Made by a program: the position numbers and the translations under genes | Notes under the pieces: generated by a model | What the model saw: only the letters and a program-made list of their open reading frames with translations | The model's database searches: none | Told to the model about the DNA's origin: nothing | In this document: piece by piece, positions 21,485 to 31,268 of the stretch | Position numbering within the stretch: the first letter of the stretch is position 1 | How the letters are laid out: each line of letters starts with the position of its first letter | NCBI GenBank assembly: GCA_905182865.1 | Contig: CAJJCY010000002.1 | Coordinates: forward strand, 443,040-507,039 | Direction: 5' to 3' | DNA length: 64,000 nt | Source of the DNA: an uncultured SAR324 cluster bacterium | GTDB taxonomy: Bacteria; SAR324; NAC60-12

Positions 21485-22511
21485 TTATATCTGGAGCTTC
21501 AGGAATGAGCTCACCTTGTCAGGAAAATCTGTAAACACTCCATCCACTTTTGCCTGTTTGAACATAATATTCAGCAGTTCTTCAAATGAACTGCTGAAGC
21601 CTGGTAAGGCATCTGACCGAATGATATAAGGAAAAACCTTCATTCCCAGACTCTGTGCATCGGAAACCAGTGAAGTCAACTCAGGATTACCAATAAAAAC
21701 TATTGCCACCTACTATTTGCTTTATCCATGGGCCAATACCATCTGCATCTGCGGTAACCTCCGCCAGACCTTCTGCAGTATGCTGACGGTTAAAATCTGT
21801 TTCTGAAAGCCTGCAGTAGTTTCCCCCAATCAGTTGGACCAGTTTGAGCTTTGTTTCAAATTCTAGACACAGCCTTTTTAGTTCATTTGCACTGAATTAT
21901 TATACGTAAACCCCGTCTTTTGCTGTTTTATAACCATAGCGCTCTAGAAGTTTCATAACAACTGCTGAAAGATCTTTTCCTTCCTGACGATGCCATTCTG
22001 GATCTTTGAGTTCAATCAACAAACCCACGATACGCCCTGTACTTTTGTTCATGCCCTGAATAAGTTCTATTTCCACCTGCAGGGTGACTATTTTAAAAAG
22101 AGCTGACTTTCCGGAAAAACGCCGAGGGTATTTTGATTCAGTCCCGGAACGATTGCCACGTTCACGTACACTAAGTTTTTTTAGTTCTGCAAATGTGAAA
22201 TAAATGGCGTAGAAGAGGCCGTTTTTATGGTTTCGTCTGGGGAAAAGATTGTTTACGTTTGTCGTAGCATCAAGAGTAAGATCATGCAAAACTACAGGAT
22301 GATTGTCTTTGGTGAGAATCACGTCCTGCTCAATGAAATCCGCCCCCAGTCCATGGGCGGGTGTGCGTGCAGCCAGCGTATGTTCAGGAAGGTGGCCCGA
22401 TGTGCCTCTTTGGGCTATTACAAGAGGAGATTGGGATTTAAGTTCATGTCCTAAAATACCTGTTTTCCACAAGATCAAAGTCAGAAAGACAAGTATAATT
22501 CTTTTTTGCAT
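21485..22511 (-). pseudogene. glpQ: Glycerophosphodiester phosphodiesterase, degenerate
   Basis: GlpQ-type enzymes split glycerophosphodiesters in the periplasm. From the ATG at 22511 there is a signal peptide (MQKRIILVFLTLILW), then SGHLPEHTLAA and DFIEQDVILTKDNHPVVLHD. The first motif reads AQRG where the family has the catalytic HRG, so the key His is missing. Two consecutive in-frame TAA codons follow at 21897-21902. The same frame continues with ANELKRLCLEFETKLKLVQL and GIGPWIKQIV. A frameshift near 21710 then leads to MKVFPYIIRSDALPGF and VDGVFTDFPDK. Stops, frameshift and active-site loss together suggest real decay. Confidence 0.8.
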
Positions 22512-22527
22512 CCTCTGCTTTATATCG

Positions 22528-22612
22528 TGGTGCGAGAAGGGGGACTCGAACCCCCACACCTTTCGGCACTAGAACCTAAATCTGGCGTGTCTACCAATTC
22601 CACCACTCTCGC
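22528..22612 (-). tRNA. tRNA-Leu (anticodon UAG)
   Basis: 85 nt including an encoded CCA end. Acceptor arms GCGAGAG and TTCTCGC pair with one G-U. The anticodon loop TTTAGGT gives UAG, and there is a long variable arm typical of leucine tRNAs. The T arm reads GGGGGTTCGAGTCCCCC. One C-A mismatch appears in the anticodon stem (CCAGA against TCTAG). It ends 17 nt before the glpQ start, so both may share a transcript. Confidence 0.93.
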
Positions 22613-22661
22613 AAATATTTTATTTTAACAAAAATCTTTTCAAAATCGATTGTATGCACAT

Positions 22662-23087
22662 TCAGTCATTGACTGAAGCTCTTTTAAGAATCTTGAAATG
22701 ATAATTCATTTCCACCTTTTCTTTTCCAGAATTTCCCCATTGGAAACAATAATAACCCCTTTTTTCCGGCTGAAATGTTTTTTTCAGTTCATCAATCGAG
22801 TCCTCTTTAATTGTATAATTTATTTCACCCTTCTGATGGTAGTGAAGATTAAACGACAATGGAGCCTGAGAATCAAAACCATATTGAAGTTCTTGAGATT
22901 CACTTAAATCAAAACACTTTTCAAAATAGCGTTTCACAGGAAGAATAACCGTCACATTCTCCTCAATTTTTGCTGTTAAATTGTGAGGCATATTATTATC
23001 GTGTTGCTTCTCAACCCAAATCGTAAAAAAATAAAGCAGAACTCCTGCAATTCCAAATGAGATAGAATATCGTTTAAGCAGTTCCAT
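22662..23087 (-). CDS. Membrane-anchored hypothetical protein
   Basis: 141 residues with one N-terminal hydrophobic helix (ISFGIAGVLLYFFTIWV, residues 9-25), then a mainly beta-strand domain. That domain contains SFNLHYHQKGEINYTI and GYYCFQWGNSGKEKVEMNYH. The YCFQWGN-type strand recalls GOLD/emp24-like beta sandwiches, but the match is only suggestive. It lies upstream of the tRNA on the same strand, probably facing the periplasm. Confidence 0.55.
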   Translation of the reverse strand: MELLKRYSISFGIAGVLLYFFTIWVEKQHDNNMPHNLTAKIEENVTVILPVKRYFEKCFDLSESQELQYGFDSQAPLSFNLHYHQKGEINYTIKEDSIDELKKTFQPEKRGYYCFQWGNSGKEKVEMNYHFKILKRASVND

Positions 23088-23317
23088 TCAGGTTATTTTA
23101 AATAGTGTAGAAGAGGGAGACAGTAATAAAATAATTCTCGTTTATAAACTTAAGCAATATAAAAAATTATAGTTTCTTATTAAGTAAATAATCATCAACT
23201 CATAATCTATATTTAGTATGTTAATTATTTTTTATAACTATATACAGATCACACAGGTTTAAAAAAAATATTGGTTCAAGAGAGGCTCTTTTTAAAACTT
23301 CAAATATTGATTTAGCT

Positions 23318-23761
23318 TCATTCTAAAGTTACATCAAAATTTTTGATATCTCTCAGACACATCCTGCAAATTGCCACATCCAAAGGCGACTCCATGTAGA
23401 AGGAATAAGACAACATTTTCCGGACTCTGGAATGCAGCAAAACATGCAGACCTTCAATAATCAAATACTCACTTGGATCTATCTCAGAGAAGCTCGTCTT
23501 TCGTTTTCCTAATTTATAACCAAAATGCGGGATCTTTATAGATTTACCTGAAATCAAACGATCCAGATGCTCACGATACAAATCAAAATCAAAAGCTTGA
23601 GGAATGTCAAAATCATATTCTTCAGGTGGAATATTATCAGGACGGTCTTTGTAGTAACTGTCCAACGGCAACACCACCGATTTGGGTAAACGCTTAACCA
23701 ACAATTTCGTAAAAAGCGTTTTCCCGCAGCCGGAACCGCCAGACACTGCAAGAATCTTCAT
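23318..23761 (-). CDS. Uridine kinase-like P-loop protein, C-terminally short
   Basis: Begins MKILAVSGGSGCGKTLFTKL, with a P-loop at residues 8-16 (GGSGCGKTL). It continues with VVLPLDSYYKD and a lid region like uridine/phosphoribulokinase enzymes, then EYLIIEGLHVLL. Uridine kinases phosphorylate uridine and cytidine. This product has 147 residues against roughly 205-215 normally and stops after DIKNFDVTLE. Just past the stop, another frame reads KLNQYLK, which resembles the family's next segment, so a frameshift or truncation has removed the C-terminus. It overlaps the upstream gene by four bases. Confidence 0.7.
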   Translation of the reverse strand: MKILAVSGGSGCGKTLFTKLLVKRLPKSVVLPLDSYYKDRPDNIPPEEYDFDIPQAFDFDLYREHLDRLISGKSIKIPHFGYKLGKRKTSFSEIDPSEYLIIEGLHVLLHSRVRKMLSYSFYMESPLDVAICRMCLRDIKNFDVTLE

Positions 23762-24192
23762 TTTTCTTCTGCTCCTACAAAAATGCTTTTATCTTTCAAG
23801 GCATCTAAATCTCTGGTTTCCCCACCTTCTAATTCATCTGCAATATCCATCACTGTTAAGTAACGGTCACGTGGGATAGAACTCTTTCTGGCTAGTGCAT
23901 CCTTTTTCTCACGCAATTTTTCCTGTTCTAAAAAATCCCAGATATGCAACACTTTTCCATTGCGTGTGACGGTAATCTCCCGCATTTCTTTTTCAGAATA
24001 ACCAGATTTCATTGCAGCATCCAGCAAGGTTTGCATTTCTTCAATAAATTTCTGCCTCTCCTTTTCTGCTTTGACTTCTTTTTCAATTTGTTCATCCAGT
24101 TCTTGAGCAAAGACTGGCTGTACTGGCAGAAGAGGAGTCTTCCAAAAGAGGAAGCCACAAAGCGATAAAAGCAGAAACAAATTTCGTTGCAT
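23758..24192 (-). CDS. Secreted hypothetical protein with charged helices
   Basis: 144 residues beginning with a clear signal peptide (MQRNLFLLLSLCGFLFW, cleavage likely after VFAQ). Then follows a Glu/Lys-rich helical region (EKEVKAEKERQKFIEEMQ) and a small domain with VTRNGKVLHIWDFL. The family is not recognised. Its stop overlaps the start of the uridine-kinase-like gene (ATGA), so they are co-transcribed. Confidence 0.6.
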   Translation of the reverse strand: MQRNLFLLLSLCGFLFWKTPLLPVQPVFAQELDEQIEKEVKAEKERQKFIEEMQTLLDAAMKSGYSEKEMREITVTRNGKVLHIWDFLEQEKLREKKDALARKSSIPRDRYLTVMDIADELEGGETRDLDALKDKSIFVGAEEK

Positions 24193-24383
24193 CAGTATGT
24201 TGTTGAGTATGAATTATGCATGATTGATTTCCGACAAATTGGAAACGGGAAACATTCCTGATTAATAATGCAATCCTTGAGCAAAATTTTAAACGTTTGA
24301 AGAGATCACCTGTCAAACAAAACTAGCATAATTTTACTTTTTAGAATTATTTAGAGTACACCCTGTTTTATATTGAATTTCCA

Positions 24384-24965
24384 GTGTATCTTAAATCTAT
24401 AAATCTTCAATCTCGATTTTTCCTGCTGCTCCTGTTTCCTATTATGATTGGAGCCTGTACAGATGAAGTGCAAATCCATAAATCAGCATTACGCTATTAT
24501 AGTGAGGGCAACGAAGCCCTGAAACATCGGGATTACCAGATAGCAATTTGGAACTACCAGAAGGCAATCAGTTTGGACAGTGATTCTCCTAATTTTCATT
24601 ATAATCTTGGACTAACCTACTATGAAATCGGCAACTACAGTGAGTCCATTGATTCCTTCAAACGTGTAGAGTCGCTTGTTCCAAATCAAACAGACACATA
24701 TTACAATTTGGCACTTGCTCACCACAAAATGTCTAACGGTCGCCTGGCAGATATTTATTTCAATCGCTACCAGGATATGTTGAGCTTGAGAAAAGCACAG
24801 GAACGACTGGAAGCGGTTAGAAAAGAACAAGAAAGAGAAGCCAAAATTGCTGAATCAGATTCTAAACGGAAGGAACTGAAAAATAGTTCTCCTTCCACTT
24901 CAAAAAAGACCTCCTTGAAAAAAAATTCAAAACCAGGCAATTCAGAAGTTCCAAATTGGGAGTAA
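24384..24965 (+). CDS. TPR-repeat lipoprotein
   Basis: 193 residues from a GTG start. A signal peptide ends in the lipobox MIGAC. Three TPR units follow: ALRYYSEGNEALKHRDYQIA, then PNFHYNLGLTYYEIGNYSES and TDTYYNLALAHHKMSNGRLA. A basic and acidic helical tail ends in a Lys/Ser-rich low-complexity stretch. TPRs bind partner proteins; this one is likely anchored to a membrane and may act in envelope assembly. It is divergent from the preceding gene. Confidence 0.7.
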   Translation: MYLKSINLQSRFFLLLLFPIMIGACTDEVQIHKSALRYYSEGNEALKHRDYQIAIWNYQKAISLDSDSPNFHYNLGLTYYEIGNYSESIDSFKRVESLVPNQTDTYYNLALAHHKMSNGRLADIYFNRYQDMLSLRKAQERLEAVRKEQEREAKIAESDSKRKELKNSSPSTSKKTSLKKNSKPGNSEVPNWE

Positions 24966-25164
24966 CCAACTGGATAGGAGACCGCAAGTCCTGACTTAAC
25001 ATACCCAGCTAAATTTGATTATTGCTGACCCTCTGCTGCTAATTCAGCTTTATTTACTTACCTGCCTGCTCAACCAATGAATCCTTGAATCTTTGAGTTT
25101 GAAGAGCTACCATCTAAGTGACCGTATTCATATCCCGCCTTCAACTTAAAGAGCACAGAATTTA

Positions 25165-26364
25165 ATGACTTCAAAAAAACGAATCTATTTGAAGCAATTT
25201 GAGCTCAAATACGGTTGCAATCCCCATCAAAAGCCTGCCGCAATTCACTCACTTGAAGGACGCAAACTACCATTTTCTGTACTAAACGGCCAACCGGGCT
25301 ACATTAATTTGCTGGACGCACTCAACGCATGGCAGTTGGTACAGGAACTTGATGAAGTTCTTGGGCTTCCAGCTGCAGCTTCTTTCAAACACGCAAGTCC
25401 AGCGGGAGCTGCCGTAAGTGTGCCTATGAATGACATTTTAAAGGAAGTTTACGACTGTAAAGATCTGGAACTTTCACAGCTGGGAACTGCATATATCAGG
25501 GCTCGTGGTGCAGATCCTTTATCTTCTTTTGGTGATTTCATCTCGCTCAGTCGAAAAGTCGATGTTAACACTGCTGAGCTTATCAGGAAAATGGTGTCAG
25601 ATGGTATCATTGCACCTGGATTTGATGACGATGCACTAAAACTGCTTAAAGAAAAAAAGGGCGGGAAGTACTTAATTTTGCAAGCAGACACAGAGTTTAG
25701 ATCTCCAGAAACTGAATTCAGAGAAGTTTATGGTGTTGGTTTTTCGCAATTGCGAAACACGGTTAAAATAAACGAAAAATCTTTATTAACTGAAGTTGTA
25801 ACAAAAAAAAAGCAACTGTCAGCTGCGGCAAGGCGCGATTTAGTTTTGGCCTCAATTACACTAAAATATACTCAGTCAAATTCTGTGGCTTATGCATTGG
25901 ATGGACAAATGATCGGCATTGGAGCAGGTCAGCAAAGCCGGGTGGACTGTACCAAACTGGCCGGAAGTAAAGCCGAAACATGGTTTTTGCGACAGCATCC
26001 TAAAGTCCGGAATCTGCCCTTTCATGAACAAGTCAGTAATGTTGAACGGACAAATGCCCGCATTCTCTGCATAGATGGAGGAATGACTGCCCCAGAGCTT
26101 CGGGCCTGGAAAAGTCAGTTTAGTGCTCCGGTAGAAGCTCTTCCTCAAGAAGAAAAAGCAGCATGGCTTGCCAAGCTTAAAGGAGTAAGTTTATCATCAG
26201 ATGCATTTTTCCCCTTTCGTGACAATATCGATCAGGCCTCAAAACGTGGTGTAAACTTTATAGTTCAGCCTGGAGGCAGCAACCGGGATGAAGAAGTTAT
26301 TTCTGCATCTGATGAATATGAAATGGTGATGGCCTTTTCCGGAATACGACTTTTTCATCACTGA
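25165..26364 (+). CDS. Stand-alone AICAR transformylase (PurH C-terminal domain only)
   Basis: Formylates AICAR with 10-formyl-THF, the penultimate IMP step. The 399-residue protein begins directly with the transformylase region (LKYGCNPHQKPA). It contains the Lys-His pair in SFKHASPAG, then SNSVAYALDGQMIGIGAGQQ, FFPFRDNIDQASKRGV and the closing QPGGSNRD. The N-terminal IMP cyclohydrolase (MGS-like) domain of normal PurH is absent and no room exists for it upstream, so the cyclohydrolase must be encoded elsewhere. It complements the purine operon at 0-10 kb. Confidence 0.93.
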   Translation: MTSKKRIYLKQFELKYGCNPHQKPAAIHSLEGRKLPFSVLNGQPGYINLLDALNAWQLVQELDEVLGLPAAASFKHASPAGAAVSVPMNDILKEVYDCKDLELSQLGTAYIRARGADPLSSFGDFISLSRKVDVNTAELIRKMVSDGIIAPGFDDDALKLLKEKKGGKYLILQADTEFRSPETEFREVYGVGFSQLRNTVKINEKSLLTEVVTKKKQLSAAARRDLVLASITLKYTQSNSVAYALDGQMIGIGAGQQSRVDCTKLAGSKAETWFLRQHPKVRNLPFHEQVSNVERTNARILCIDGGMTAPELRAWKSQFSAPVEALPQEEKAAWLAKLKGVSLSSDAFFPFRDNIDQASKRGVNFIVQPGGSNRDEEVISASDEYEMVMAFSGIRLFHH

Positions 26365-26438
26365 TTATTTTTAGCAGCACTTGACTCCAATTAAGTTAAA
26401 AAATTTTATTTTATTACAGGAATCAACGAGAATACTTT

Positions 26439-27122
26439 ATGAAAAAATTATATGAATTGGTAGGTGCAGATGAAAATAGAAGATTCAGTCCTTATTGCTG
26501 GCGGGCAAGCATGGCACTGGCACACAAGGGACTCGAAGTTGAGAGACTGCCCTGGCATTTTACTGAAAAAAAGGCAATTGCTTTTTCTGGACAGGGGAGA
26601 GTACCAGTTTTGATTGATGCTGAAAATACTATTTCAGATTCATGGGAAATTGCAAAATATCTGGAAGCGGAATATCCGGATACGCCTTCATTGAAACTCG
26701 ATCATGGTGAAGTGCTTTTCATAAAATTTTGGGTTGAGACAGTTTTACATCCGGAATTACTGCAGTTACTGGTAATGGACATTTACAATAATCTGGCTCA
26801 GAAAGATAAGAATTATTTTCGGGAAAGTCGTGAAAAACGTCTTGGCAAAACACTTGAAGAAATTGTAATAAACCGCGATGAGCGTTTGCCGCGATTTCAA
26901 AAATTACTGAATCCATTAAGGACAACACTCAAAAATCAGGATTTTGTTGCAGGAGAAACTCCAGGCTTTTCTGATTATATTGTTTTTGGGGCATTTCAGT
27001 GGGCACGTTGTATTTCAGAATTTTCTCTACTTAATGCCGATGATTCTGTTTACTCCTGGCGTGAAAAGATGCTTAACCTTTATGATGGACTGGCCAGGAA
27101 TGCAGTAGGATACGCAGTCTGA
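26439..27122 (+). CDS. Glutathione S-transferase family protein
   Basis: 227 residues with a thioredoxin-like N-terminal domain. It starts MKKLYELVGADENRRFSPYC, has RVPVLIDAENTISDSWEIA (cis-Pro and glutathione-contact Ser), then an all-helical C-terminal domain with FVAGETPGFSDYIVFGAFQW. The SPYCWRASMALAHKGLE segment resembles LigE/LigF-type and related GSTs. Substrate unknown. It lies 74 bp after the transformylase gene. Confidence 0.85.
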   Translation: MKKLYELVGADENRRFSPYCWRASMALAHKGLEVERLPWHFTEKKAIAFSGQGRVPVLIDAENTISDSWEIAKYLEAEYPDTPSLKLDHGEVLFIKFWVETVLHPELLQLLVMDIYNNLAQKDKNYFRESREKRLGKTLEEIVINRDERLPRFQKLLNPLRTTLKNQDFVAGETPGFSDYIVFGAFQWARCISEFSLLNADDSVYSWREKMLNLYDGLARNAVGYAV

Positions 27123-27230
27123 GAAAGGTCCGGCTAATCAATCAAATGCAGACATAAATAATCAAAATATTACAATTTTCATTCAATCTAACTTGTTCAG
27201 ATAATTTATTATTTAATATACGTTCAAGTT

Positions 27231-27260
27231 CCTGGTTTCCGCTTTTGCGAGAATGACAAC
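27231..27260. repeat. Degenerate intergenic hairpin-type repeat
   Basis: The sequence CCTGGTTTCCGCTTTTGCGA followed by GAATGACAAC resembles widespread bacterial intergenic repeats whose core is a pair of CGGGAAT-like arms. Here the arms are imperfect. It is a single copy in this window. Confidence 0.3.
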
Positions 27261-27308
27261 TTCCTACGAGTTTGTCTATCAAAACATAAAATGATTTTAT
27301 AACCCAAC

Positions 27309-29015
27309 ATGTCAGACAAAAATTCTACTCCCACACCTGCAACAGATTTTATCCGCAACATCATCAGTCAAGATTTGGATTCAGGTAAACATCAACACAT
27401 TGTTACCCGGTTCCCACCTGAACCAAATGGGCAATTACACATTGGCCATGCAAAATCAATATGCCTGAATTTTGGGGTTGCAAATGATTTTGACGGTAAA
27501 TGTTTCATGCGCTTTGATGATACCAATCCGGTCAAAGAGGATAATGAATATGTCGAAGGGATTTTACGAGACGTGCGGTGGTTGGGATTTGACTGGGGTG
27601 AGAATCTTACTCATGCATCAGATTATTTTGAACAGCTTTATTTATTCGCAGAAGAACTAATCCAAAAAGGGAAAGCCTACGTTGAAAGCCAAAATGCAGA
27701 CGAAATCAGAGAACTCCGGGGGACACTAACAGAGCCCGGAAAGAACAGTCCTTTCAGGGAGAGAAGTGTTGTAGATAATTTAACACTATTCAGAAAAATG
27801 CGCGACGGTGAGTTTGATGACGGTACTCATGTTTTACGAGCTAAAATTGACATGGCTTCACCGAATATAAATCTCCGTGATCCTGTCCTTTACAGAATCC
27901 GCAAAATCTCACATCAGCGCACAGCTGATCAATGGTGTATTTATCCACTTTATGATTTTACACATGGCTTGTCGGATGCACTGGAAGGTGTAACCCATTC
28001 GCTTTGCACACTTGAATTTGAGGACCATCGGCCTTTGTATGAATGGATTTTGGCTGAGGTGAGTGCGCCGTGCCTTCCCAGGCAAATTGAATTTTCACGA
28101 CTCAATCTACGTTATACAGTCTTGAGCAAACGTCGGTTAATTCAACTAGTAGAGGAGAGGCATGTTGACGGCTGGGATGATCCCCGCATGTTAACGCTTT
28201 CCGGATTACGCCGCCGAGGTTATCCGCCTTCGGCAATACGCCTGTTTTGTAAGCGAATCGGAATTTCGAAAAGCGAAAACAACATTGAGATGAGCGTTCT
28301 TGAAGATAGTGCACGTGAAGAACTGGACAAAACTGCCCCTCGTGCAATGGCTGTTTTACGCCCTTTGAAAGTTGTAATTACAAATTATCCGGAAGATAAA
28401 ACGGAAGAATTTGAACCGTCACGGCACCCAAAAAATCCAGATATGGGAACACGTAAAGTGCCTTTTTCAAGGGAAATTTACATTGACCATGACGATTTTC
28501 GTATAGATCCACCAGCCAAATATTTCCGGCTCGCTCCTGGAAAAGAAGTGCGGCTACGTTTTGCATACGTCATTCGCTGCGAAGAAGTTATTTACGACAG
28601 TGACGGCAAAGTGCGCGAACTCCACTGCACTTACGATCAGGCTACTAGATCCGGAACAAAAGCTGAAGGACGCAAGGTAAAGGGTATCATCCATTGGGTC
28701 TCAATTCAGCATTCTGTACCTGTTGAAGTTCGATTGTATGACCGACTGTTCGTTAATCCTTCGCCAGGAAGTGATGATCCGGGTGGTAATTTTCTCAATG
28801 ACCTAAATCCGGATTCCATTGAGACCGTAACATCCTGCCGTGTCGAACCTGGATTACTAAAAGCCAAACCTGCAGATGTTTATCAGTTTGAACGTGTTGG
28901 TTATTTTTGTGTAGATTCGAAAGAGTCCCGCCCGGAAGCTTTAGTCTTTAACCGGACAGTAACTCTGCGGGACACATGGGCCAAGTTGGAACAGGAGAAT
29001 AGCGGGCAAAACTGA
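27309..29015 (+). CDS. glnS: Glutaminyl-tRNA synthetase
   Basis: Charges tRNA-Gln directly with glutamine. The 568-residue protein has the HIGH-type motif in [21 protein letters not shown] and the KMSKS-type motif as VLSKRRL. The FDDTNPVKE segment and a C-terminal beta-barrel anticodon domain ([31 protein letters not shown]) are typical. Its presence suggests this lineage does not depend solely on the GatCAB transamidation route for Gln-tRNA. The stop is 5 nt before the next gene. Confidence 0.97.
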   Translation: MSDKNSTPTPATDFIRNIISQDLDSGKHQHIVTRFPPEPNGQLHIGHAKSICLNFGVANDFDGKCFMRFDDTNPVKEDNEYVEGILRDVRWLGFDWGENLTHASDYFEQLYLFAEELIQKGKAYVESQNADEIRELRGTLTEPGKNSPFRERSVVDNLTLFRKMRDGEFDDGTHVLRAKIDMASPNINLRDPVLYRIRKISHQRTADQWCIYPLYDFTHGLSDALEGVTHSLCTLEFEDHRPLYEWILAEVSAPCLPRQIEFSRLNLRYTVLSKRRLIQLVEERHVDGWDDPRMLTLSGLRRRGYPPSAIRLFCKRIGISKSENNIEMSVLEDSAREELDKTAPRAMAVLRPLKVVITNYPEDKTEEFEPSRHPKNPDMGTRKVPFSREIYIDHDDFRIDPPAKYFRLAPGKEVRLRFAYVIRCEEVIYDSDGKVRELHCTYDQATRSGTKAEGRKVKGIIHWVSIQHSVPVEVRLYDRLFVNPSPGSDDPGGNFLNDLNPDSIETVTSCRVEPGLLKAKPADVYQFERVGYFCVDSKESRPEALVFNRTVTLRDTWAKLEQENSGQN

Positions 29016-29020
29016 GGGTC

Positions 29021-30283
29021 ATGAAAATGATAATCATTTACAGACTGCAGAAATTTTCAACTTTTGCTTTTTTGATTATGCTCTCTTACAGTTTATTATC
29101 TGGACCAGGCTCCTCAAAAGTACAGGCATTCGATGATGCTTCAGAGATTCATCATTCCTACCTCAATCAGGAAAATTTTCTTGATATTAAGTCCTATCAA
29201 TTTCATAAATTAAAAGAAGACGAGTGGTTTGAAAGTCCTGGAGGTTGGAGGCTGACCGGCGGAAGTATGGGACTGGACCTGCTTTATTCTCACCTTGAGG
29301 TACGCTTACCCCACGCATTGTCAAACGAAACTACTGTTTTTTTTCGTGGATGGCAGGAAGAATTTTATGAAATAAAACCTTTCCGTTATCTGGTAGAAGT
29401 TGAATGGCGTCCGAATGAGTGGGCAGCTTTTTCCCTGCTTGGAATGCCGGAATATGATAAGCGAAAAGCAGATCAGGGTGCAAGCATCACGCTGGGAAAA
29501 CGTCCTTGGAATTTCCTGCGTTTCCAACAGTTGTTTCAGGATCTGTATTACAACGAAAAGAATTTTTACGATAATTCGTACTATTCTCCACATCCAATGG
29601 AAAATAATATGGAAGGTTCATTCAACTGGAAAAATTGGCGTGCACGCTTCAGTTATGTATTAGATAAAACTTTCAAACAAGTTTTTCCGAAGCAGAGCCT
29701 GACAGTCACTTACAATGCCAAAGACACCAGTGCTGTGCTCGATCATCACTATGGACACCAACGGATTGCCGGGCTTAGCTGGCGCAGCTTTGATATCCGC
29801 AAACACCGGGAGACAACACAGTCCACTGAAACAGCCTCACCTGATAATCGTGAGCAGCAACTGCTTTACAGCTCTGCAGAATTTTATTGGCTTCATCCGC
29901 TGAGTACAACGATGCATGGAACATTAGGTCTCCGAGAGGATCACTTTCGCAATTATTTTCGTCAACTCGATCTTGACTACGACAGTTACGATTTTCATTT
30001 ATGGACCTTACAACTTTACGGAATTCTCCGTCACCAAACAGCAACGGACAGGTTTTGGGAATATGGACTGTATGCAGGAGACACCGAAAAAGTCACGGAT
30101 TATCTAAACGCAGCAAGGACGGACAAATCACGCCGCAAACATGAAGCCAAGCTCCGGGTTAGTAAGGAATTCCGGTATCTGAGCAACAACTCTGCGTTGA
30201 TGCTGACAACCAGTTGGAATATTGACGACTTTTTTAACGATTTTTGGGATGGAGGAAATATTTCTTACCAACGGACATTCTAG
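29021..30283 (+). CDS. Putative outer-membrane beta-barrel protein
   Basis: 420 residues with an N-terminal signal peptide (FLIMLSYSLLSGPGSSKVQA, cleavage after VQA). There follow many amphipathic strands rich in Tyr, Trp and Phe, and the final residue is Phe (GNISYQRTF), as in BAM-inserted barrels. No specific family is recognised. It starts 5 nt after glnS and may be co-transcribed, although no functional link is apparent. Confidence 0.6.
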   Translation: MKMIIIYRLQKFSTFAFLIMLSYSLLSGPGSSKVQAFDDASEIHHSYLNQENFLDIKSYQFHKLKEDEWFESPGGWRLTGGSMGLDLLYSHLEVRLPHALSNETTVFFRGWQEEFYEIKPFRYLVEVEWRPNEWAAFSLLGMPEYDKRKADQGASITLGKRPWNFLRFQQLFQDLYYNEKNFYDNSYYSPHPMENNMEGSFNWKNWRARFSYVLDKTFKQVFPKQSLTVTYNAKDTSAVLDHHYGHQRIAGLSWRSFDIRKHRETTQSTETASPDNREQQLLYSSAEFYWLHPLSTTMHGTLGLREDHFRNYFRQLDLDYDSYDFHLWTLQLYGILRHQTATDRFWEYGLYAGDTEKVTDYLNAARTDKSRRKHEAKLRVSKEFRYLSNNSALMLTTSWNIDDFFNDFWDGGNISYQRTF

Positions 30284-30293
30284 TTTATGACAT

Positions 30294-31175
30294 TCATCCG
30301 CTGCTTTTTAAAGCCTCAATTGTATCGATAAGCAGACGTCCCTGCTCTACTTCATGAAAACGCAGTATTGAAACTCCTTGCCAGATGGCAAAGCTGGAAA
30401 CGACTGCACCCGGGATGTCCCTCTCTGAAATATTTAAGGTACGTCCCGGAGTAACACCGCCAAGAAACGATTTCCTGGAAGGACCCAGCAGCAATGGCAA
30501 ATCGAATTCATGAAGTTCTGAAATTCTCCGGATGATTTCAAAACTGTATTTTGGAGTACCGCTGATAAAAAATCCCATGCCGGGATCCAGCACAATTTGT
30601 TTATTCATAATGCCTTTAGACTCAGCAAACTGAAGACGTTCTCTGAAAAAACTCTTGATGGTGTCCATCACATCCTCGTAATCTGGTTGCTGTATGGTTG
30701 TTCGCGGTGTTGAGTCTTTGGAGTACATGATTACCAGTGGCACCTGAAAATCCTTAACAACTTTGGCCAGTTCAGGATCCCCTCGCAGAGCAGTCACATC
30801 ATTGATCGCGTCTGCACCGGCTTCCAGAGATTGACGTGCAACTTCTGCTTTCCAGGTGTCCACTGAAATCCAAATGTCGCTTTCCATGCGAACTTTTTGA
30901 ATGAGAGGAATTACACGCTGAAGTTCTTCGTCCAAAGGCACATCCTGACTGTCCGGACCAGAAGATTCTCCGCCAATGTCAAGCCAGTCTGCGCCGTCAT
31001 TAATCATTTTTCGGGCTTGTTCCAATGCATCGTCAAGCTTAAAAAAACGAGAACTGTCAGAAAATGAATCCGGAGTTGAATTCAGAATTCCCATCAGGCA
31101 AGGCTTTCCCAGGTTTAATTTTTTAGTTCTGGAGACTAAAGTGTGCGGCTTTAATATAATTGATTTTGAAATCAT
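30294..31175 (-). CDS. folP: Dihydropteroate synthase
   Basis: Joins p-aminobenzoate to the pterin pyrophosphate in folate synthesis. Signatures are GILNSTPDSFSDSSRF near residue 29, DGADWLDIGGESSGPDSQDV, VDTWKAEVARQSLEAGADAI, and LDPGMGFFISGTPKYSFEII. 293 residues is normal. It converges on the barrel gene with only 10 bp between stops. Folate made here feeds PurN, the AICAR transformylase and Fmt encoded in the same window. Confidence 0.95.
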   Translation of the reverse strand: MISKSIILKPHTLVSRTKKLNLGKPCLMGILNSTPDSFSDSSRFFKLDDALEQARKMINDGADWLDIGGESSGPDSQDVPLDEELQRVIPLIQKVRMESDIWISVDTWKAEVARQSLEAGADAINDVTALRGDPELAKVVKDFQVPLVIMYSKDSTPRTTIQQPDYEDVMDTIKSFFRERLQFAESKGIMNKQIVLDPGMGFFISGTPKYSFEIIRRISELHEFDLPLLLGPSRKSFLGGVTPGRTLNISERDIPGAVVSSFAIWQGVSILRFHEVEQGRLLIDTIEALKSSG

Positions 31176-31268
31176 CTTTCTTTATTTACGTTGGTGCCAA
31201 CAATAAAATATGATACTCCATTACAAAGCCTATTTCCAAAAATATTCAAATTAAAAAACTGAATAGTT

